Assembly (NCBI GenBank): GCA_000969725.1
Contig: JXSR01S062913.1
Strand: one strand, 5' to 3'
DNA length: 20,143 bases
From: Ophiothrix spiculata
Taxonomy: Eukaryota > Echinodermata > Ophiuroidea > Amphilepidida > Ophiotrichidae
Shown here: in pieces, positions 16,141 through 20,143 of the stretch
Numbering within the stretch: position 1 is the first letter of the stretch
Layout: each line of letters opens with the position of its first letter
Notes under the pieces: model-generated
Databases searched by the model: none
Seen by the model: the letters and a program-made list of their open reading frames with translations, nothing else
What the model was told of the DNA's origin: nothing
Program-made: the position numbers and the translations under genes

Positions 16141-17560
16141 GTGAGTTATAACAACTTACTAGCCTGTAAAAAAAGATGGGCCTCTTTTCGAACAATGGAA
16201 CACAATGACGATATATCGGTCGACTTAAAGTGTCAACACCAGACACTGCCAGATACATTTTGCAATATAATTTATTAGTACAAAATGAAAATAGAATATG
16301 AATTGATACATTCTTGTATGTATCATTTAACTTACCCTTTCAAAGTGGTACAAAAAACAGTATCAAAAATGATACTCAAAAAGGATAACCTTTGATAAAA
16401 ATGGTATTAAATGTGAGCTTATCTTTTTCGGATCAAAGTGATCTAGAATCTCAATACAAAATAAAAAAAAAATACTAATATTAAATCAGAGTAGGTAATG
16501 ATTATTTTTAGATCTCATTGAAACCAACTTTTAAAGGTACTTGTTGCATCAAATTATTGTAAAATCATTTTAAACCTCAAACAGGTTGGGGTTGCATTAA
16601 CCACAACCATTTGAAGCGCATTGTTCCAATAGCAACAAAACAGTTTCAATTACCCCGTCGATATTGATCTAATTATAATGACTGTTAGCCATGTGATTGG
16701 TTACACCTCTGCCGCGCCCCTATTATGATGTCATCATTACCGTACTGCAAACCCATAGAAAAAACAATGATACATTTATTTTTACAAGATTAGGAAAACT
16801 TTCAGTCAATGCTTTATAAACTTAGTCAAATAATCATTTTGAGACGATGAAAAATATTATAAGCAGAAAAAATGTAAATTAACGTGATCGAATATGTTGA
16901 AAATAATGATTTTTAGAGCCGTTTGACTGGCGTTTTACACCATGTCCAAAATACCACAGATGTCTAGTAAAAAATGTACGACAATCCACTTTAATTTGCC
17001 TTTTCTAGTCTTTTAATTCGGGATTTGATCTGCTTATAAGTTAGGTAATAGTCTGTAGATAACATTAATAACCAGCTAAATAGGTTGAAAACAATGGTTT
17101 TTCTAATTCAAGCTGTAAAAGTCCTGTATACAACATAATTGTTGGTCATTTTTTTATGGGTTCTACCGTTGAGTGTTCAAGTATACATGTTGAGTACATG
17201 TGCTCTGATGTGTTGGTGCTATATAATTGGCGTGACCTCGCCTATCTATAAACTGTTGAATAAGATCAATAGATATATTGGGATTTCAAATCGTCGTGTA
17301 ACAACAGCATTAGTTTTCATGGAAAAATAACCTATAACATTAGGGTGACTATAATTCTGAACATCGCTTATGTACCTACGTGTTATCATCCACTCGACTA
17401 GGTTTTTGAAAAAAGGAGTTTTGGCGAGATTGTTTTAATTTAAAAATACGAATTACGTCATATCGACCGTCCTCTGACTGAAATGGCTCAATTTTGATCC
17501 GGACAGGGAATCAACTATGAGCTTATCCTTTCCAGATCGGAAAACAGGCTAACATGATAC
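16141..17560. other. Intron or intergenic sequence, no recognised gene
   Basis: AT-rich throughout. Small features only: a TGATACA/TGTATCA mini-hairpin near 16305-16325; repeated GATACT/GTATCA words to 16400; and a GTTGAAAATAATGATTTTTAG segment near 16898 echoed near 17084 (GTTGAAAACAATGGTTTTTC), suggesting an old duplication. The 63-codon frame at 17139-17330 has no domain. No second F5/8C exon was found. Confidence 0.4.
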
Positions 17561-17580
17561 ACTGTATACGTACTTGCATG

Positions 17581-17643
17581 ACATGCATACCCCATGAAGG
17601 AGTCTTTCGTTTATGAAAAGACTCCTTCATGGGATATGCATGT
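17581..17643. repeat. Long hairpin, 27-bp arms
   Basis: 17581-17607 (ACATGCATACCCCATGAAGG then AGTCTTT) pairs with 17617-17643 over 27 positions with a single mismatch; the loop is 9 bases. The surrounding DNA is not part of a recognisable transposon, and no longer inverted repeat continues outward. Confidence 0.9.
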
Positions 17644-17710
17644 TCAAATGACAAAAGAAGTATCTAATTAATCTTACCGCACAAAAGAGGCCTGTCAATC
17701 AAAGTATACA

Positions 17711-17757
17711 CTGCAAAAAAGTTGAGCAAAATTTGCTCAACATTTTACTCAACTTTG
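17711..17757. repeat. GTTGAGCAAA palindrome cluster
   Basis: GTTGAGCAAA and TTTGCTCAAC form a 10-bp palindrome around one central base, followed by ACTCAACTTT. A related AAGTTGAGTAAAAGTTGCAT lies at about 18091, on the far side of the MITE inserted at 17759. This looks like an older repeat split by that MITE. Confidence 0.5.
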
Positions 17758-18021
17758 GCAGTGGCGTGCCCAAAGGGGGGGCCGGGGGGGCACGGGCCCC
17801 CCCCCCCCCAGTTTGATGAGTCAGTCGGGGGAAACGGCCCATTCGGGCATCTTGACACAAAAAAGATAGAGAAGAAAGGGGAGGAGAGAAAAAAATCACA
17901 GGGAAAGAGAAGAAAATACCTTGAATTTCCCTTTGTTTTTGATAATTTAAGTATGAAAAAGCAAAAATTGATGGTTGTGCCCCCCCACTCAAAAAATCCT
18001 GGGCACGCCACTGAACATTGG
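17751..18021. mobile_element. CAGTGGCGTGCCCA MITE, hAT-like
   Basis: The element spans 17759-18013 (255 bp), with perfect 14-bp terminal inverted repeats CAGTGGCGTGCCCA...TGGGCACGCCACTG. The flanking 8-mers AACTTTGG and AACATTGG differ at one base, consistent with the 8-bp duplication of hAT elements. Subterminal long G and C runs (about 17777-17810 and 17982-17988) and an A/G-rich middle give long but meaningless ORFs on both strands, which I leave out. No transposase is present. Confidence 0.85.
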
Positions 18022-18690
18022 TCAAGGAGGCTGCAACTCAACTGTTAAGTAATTAATCATCAGAACTGTTTGGAAACATGTTTACACCAAAAGTTGAGTA
18101 AAAGTTGCATGTCTTTATTAAACCATTTGTTTATTCTGTATTCCAAATGTTGCTAAATGTGGGTTTTCTTTTATCAAGTGTTGAGCACTTCATTAATCAT
18201 TTGTTGGACATTTCTTATACCCGTACCCCCTTTCTAGGTCAGTGCCCCCACCCCGGGGCCCATTGTTTTAATTATAAATATCAAATAATGCAATTATAAT
18301 GTTTGCTCATATGTTGAATATCAAATTTTCTTTGCCTTTTGCCTTGTTCGTCAGTGAACGGGGATTAAAACGTGAGTGTTGTGTATGTAATGTAATATAA
18401 AGACATGGAATATGATTGTGTTAGGCTTAATTAATACTAATGTCAATGACAATGTATCAATTTGAAAAGGATCAAACAATTTTTGACCATCGATCATAAA
18501 ATGGGGCACAGAAAGTAGTTATTAACAATGTTCTTCATTATCCCTAAATCAATCAGAGCTACAACTGCAGGGATTTTCCCAGGCTAAAATGTGGTAAACA
18601 AATCACAAGGCACGTTCAATTTTGAAAGATTGCATGATAAACTGAATCATTACTCAAGTTGTTCAAGAATTAACACAATCATATTCCACG
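18022..18690. other. Non-coding, nothing recognised
   Basis: AT-rich with short C-rich patches (18225-18263). The frame at 18105-18299 is not convincing as protein, and there are no RNA genes. Confidence 0.4.
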
Positions 18691-18696
18691 TCTTTT

Positions 18697-18963
18697 ATGG
18701 ACCATAGTATACACAGCACCCACCTGCAAGACGTTCTAAGCCAATTCGCTGAGCAGCTGTTTTACAGCGGACGCCATGATAGCCGACTGATTCCCGAATG
18801 TAAACTAGGAAACCATTTAGGAAATTCAGGTCGCGTGGCTATCATTCGACAATTGTTGCAGTATTTTCCGTCCTTTCATTCAACGGCTGTAGATGATTTT
18901 TTCAGGGGTAACATTAAAAGGTTTTTAAAAATCAGCTTTTATGCGTATAAAGAAAACATCTAA
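18697..18963 (+). CDS. Unrecognised ORF with protein-like composition
   Basis: An 88-codon frame starting at ATG and ending TAA. The first 70 codons are GC-richer than the surroundings and have balanced amino-acid use (for example LSQFAEQLFYSGRHDSRLIP, GRVAIIRQLLQYFPSFHSTA), suggesting past or present coding. I recognise no family. One reading is an internal exon 18731-18907 between a weak acceptor CCACCTGCAAG and donor G|GTAACA; this would be 177 bases and phase 1-1, like the CCP exons, but the sequence has only one cysteine and is not a sushi domain. Alternatives are a transposon gene fragment or chance. The last codons (IKRFLKISFYAYKENI) look like intron translation. Confidence 0.3.
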   Translation: MDHSIHSTHLQDVLSQFAEQLFYSGRHDSRLIPECKLGNHLGNSGRVAIIRQLLQYFPSFHSTAVDDFFRGNIKRFLKISFYAYKENI

Positions 18964-19390
18964 ATTATTTAAACTATTTTATAATCGTGTATATATGTTG
19001 CCATAAAAGGCCCATGAAATGAAATGTTTTCTTTTTTAATAATACTTGCTGTGTATGACAAGCTCATGTGAAAACCCCTGGTGCATTTAGTTCTGATAAA
19101 AAATGTAAGCCATTGTTTAAAAAGATATCATTAAATTCATGTTTAACTGAAAATGGATGGTTATTTTATCATTTATGTGTGTCTTTGATGTTAATAATGT
19201 GCATGGATGTACGTGTAATCAATTTGACCCAGGGGGTGTAGCACTTCTCATGTTTCGAATGCGATATTGGCTGAGGTTATTGGCCCTTTGTATTTTAGGG
19301 TATCATCTACAACATGCAACAATTAGGAGTTAAATTTATACAGACCATTATGGTTAATACCCCTGCTATATTCAACCTCTTTGTACTTGT
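18964..19390. other. Non-coding, nothing recognised
   Basis: AT-rich sequence with stops in all frames, no inverted repeat of note and no RNA gene recognised. Confidence 0.4.
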
Positions 19391-19393
19391 TGA

Positions 19394-19449
19394 CCCTTTT
19401 TGCAAAATGTACCCAATGACCCCCCTTTTGCAAAAATGTACCCAATGAC
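19394..19449. repeat. Tandem pair of 28-bp units
   Basis: CCTTTTTGCAAAATGTACCC followed by AATGAC is repeated at once as CCTTTTGCAAAAATGTACCC followed by AATGAC. Nearby 19735-19810 carries TTTGGCGGAACAATTTTGTC and TTTTGGCCGCCATTTTGAAA, words also seen near 1225. This end of the window is therefore probably another dispersed-repeat region. Confidence 0.6.
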
Positions 19450-19854
19450 TCGTCAACGCAAAAACGCTAAATCATTTTTCATCGCTCCTCTATGTATTTG
19501 TCGTTTAACTTTACCATAACCTTCACTTGGTGGCAAAAAAAATCAAATCAACCCACCCCTTCCATGCTAATTAGCGTAAATAAGCATTTTTCGAGGGCGC
19601 TCTTCAAATTTGTTTTGCCCATAAAATCGTAACCGAACAACTTTTTTCAAATTTTATTTCAGGCAGGTATTTGTACTTACATACTGCAAATATAAGCCAA
19701 ATTGTATCAAAAAAAGCCAATTGGGAAGTGAGTTTTCAAAAAATTTGGCGGAACAATTTTGTCACGACACGGCAAAATTTGTTTTGGCCGCCATTTTGAA
19801 ACGGTTTGTCCGATTTCCGATTTTTTTCTTTGTTTTAGTTATTTTGAAGTACCG

Positions 19855-20143
19855 ATCAAGTCCAGTTGAATCAGAAGACTCAACTTCATTACCTTTACGA
19901 GTCATCATTTTTGTCTCTGTAGTGACGCACTTTCTTGTGTAAAATGAGTCAAAAGACTCAGATTAAGAATAATGCAGGTCATTTGACTCACTCATTATTG
20001 ACTTTAATTCGAGTGACGTCCTCTTGGTGCACAAACATAGAGCATGACATCCGAAAGGTGTTGGTGACTGTAGACACAATATTGCCTATCATCAATATAG
20101 TAGACACTAATTCCGAGTCAAATTCCGAGTCCAAGAGGTTAAG
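19855..20143. promoter_or_regulatory. Cluster of GAGTC/GACTC words with two AP-1-type sites
   Basis: About eight GAGTC or GACTC words occur in 290 bases. These include consensus TGAGTCA at 19945-19951 and its complement TGACTCA at 19984-19990, plus a tandem ATTCCGAGTCAAATTCCGAG at the right edge. TGAGTCA is the binding site of bZIP AP-1 proteins in animals. No gene start is visible nearby, so a regulatory role is only a possibility, and the words may simply belong to a repeat. Confidence 0.25.

Noticed and set aside
16141..16278. C-terminal extension of the F5/8C frame to the stop codon
   Set aside because: A strong donor GTGAGT lies at its start and the residues do not fit the remainder of the domain. 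It is kept only as an alternative reading.
17699..18048. Three ORFs of about 100 codons
   Set aside because: They lie on both strands of the CAGTGGCG MITE and its flanks and are driven by G/C and A/G runs; none has a domain.
1..20143. Bacterial-type systems (operons, CRISPR arrays, toxin-antitoxin or phage-defence loci) and tRNA or rRNA genes
   Set aside because: The gene structure is eukaryotic with spliced exons. No regularly spaced short repeats with unique spacers, no dense ORFs and no recognisable tRNA or rRNA segments were seen on either strand.

Overview
This is AT-rich, intron-dominated, repeat-dense animal nuclear DNA. It has no operons, no dense ORFs and no bacterial-type genes. 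The recognisable coding pieces are short exons with GT/AG borders, and they encode extracellular modules: CCP/sushi domains and an F5/8-type C (discoidin-like) domain. Together with many MITEs and CR1/L2-like retroposons, this suggests an invertebrate, plausibly a marine deuterostome such as an echinoderm or hemichordate. The taxon is an inference; nothing here fixes it.

Layout. 1-540: polypyrimidine array with a GC-rich end resembling a MITE terminus. 540-2140: non-coding, with a 180-bp direct duplication and a retroposon tail. 2140-8795: a tandem array of near-identical blocks, each an intron piece plus a CCP exon of type A or type B. One broken exon (2619-2728) and five intact 177-bp exons (4282, 6215, 7100, 7742, 8369) are visible. 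At least three further exons have been deleted, leaving only intron remnants. The array is peppered with insertions: satellite-like units full of GGTCA motifs, a MITE with about 63-bp terminal inverted repeats, an approximately 0.8-kb inverted-repeat element and several retroposon tails. 8797-11830: a decayed non-LTR retrotransposon on the minus strand, with endonuclease and reverse transcriptase domains. 12321-12494: a diverged CCP exon. 12551-15460: intron with three small inverted-repeat elements and a perfect hairpin. 15818-16140: an F5/8 type C exon. 16141-20143: no recognised gene; a long hairpin, a CAGTGGCG-type MITE and one unexplained ORF.

How the pieces fit. All intact CCP exons start and end in phase 1, and the F5/8C exon also starts in phase 1. 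They could therefore be spliced in any number and order into one plus-strand transcript for a secreted or surface multi-sushi protein with a discoidin module. This would be a pattern-recognition, complement-like or adhesion architecture. The window shows neither the first nor the last exon, so one gene rather than two neighbours is an inference.

The most interesting signal is the rapidly turning-over CCP exon array: duplications, microhomology deletions of whole exons, a satellite-disrupted exon, and one copy with an odd fifth cysteine.
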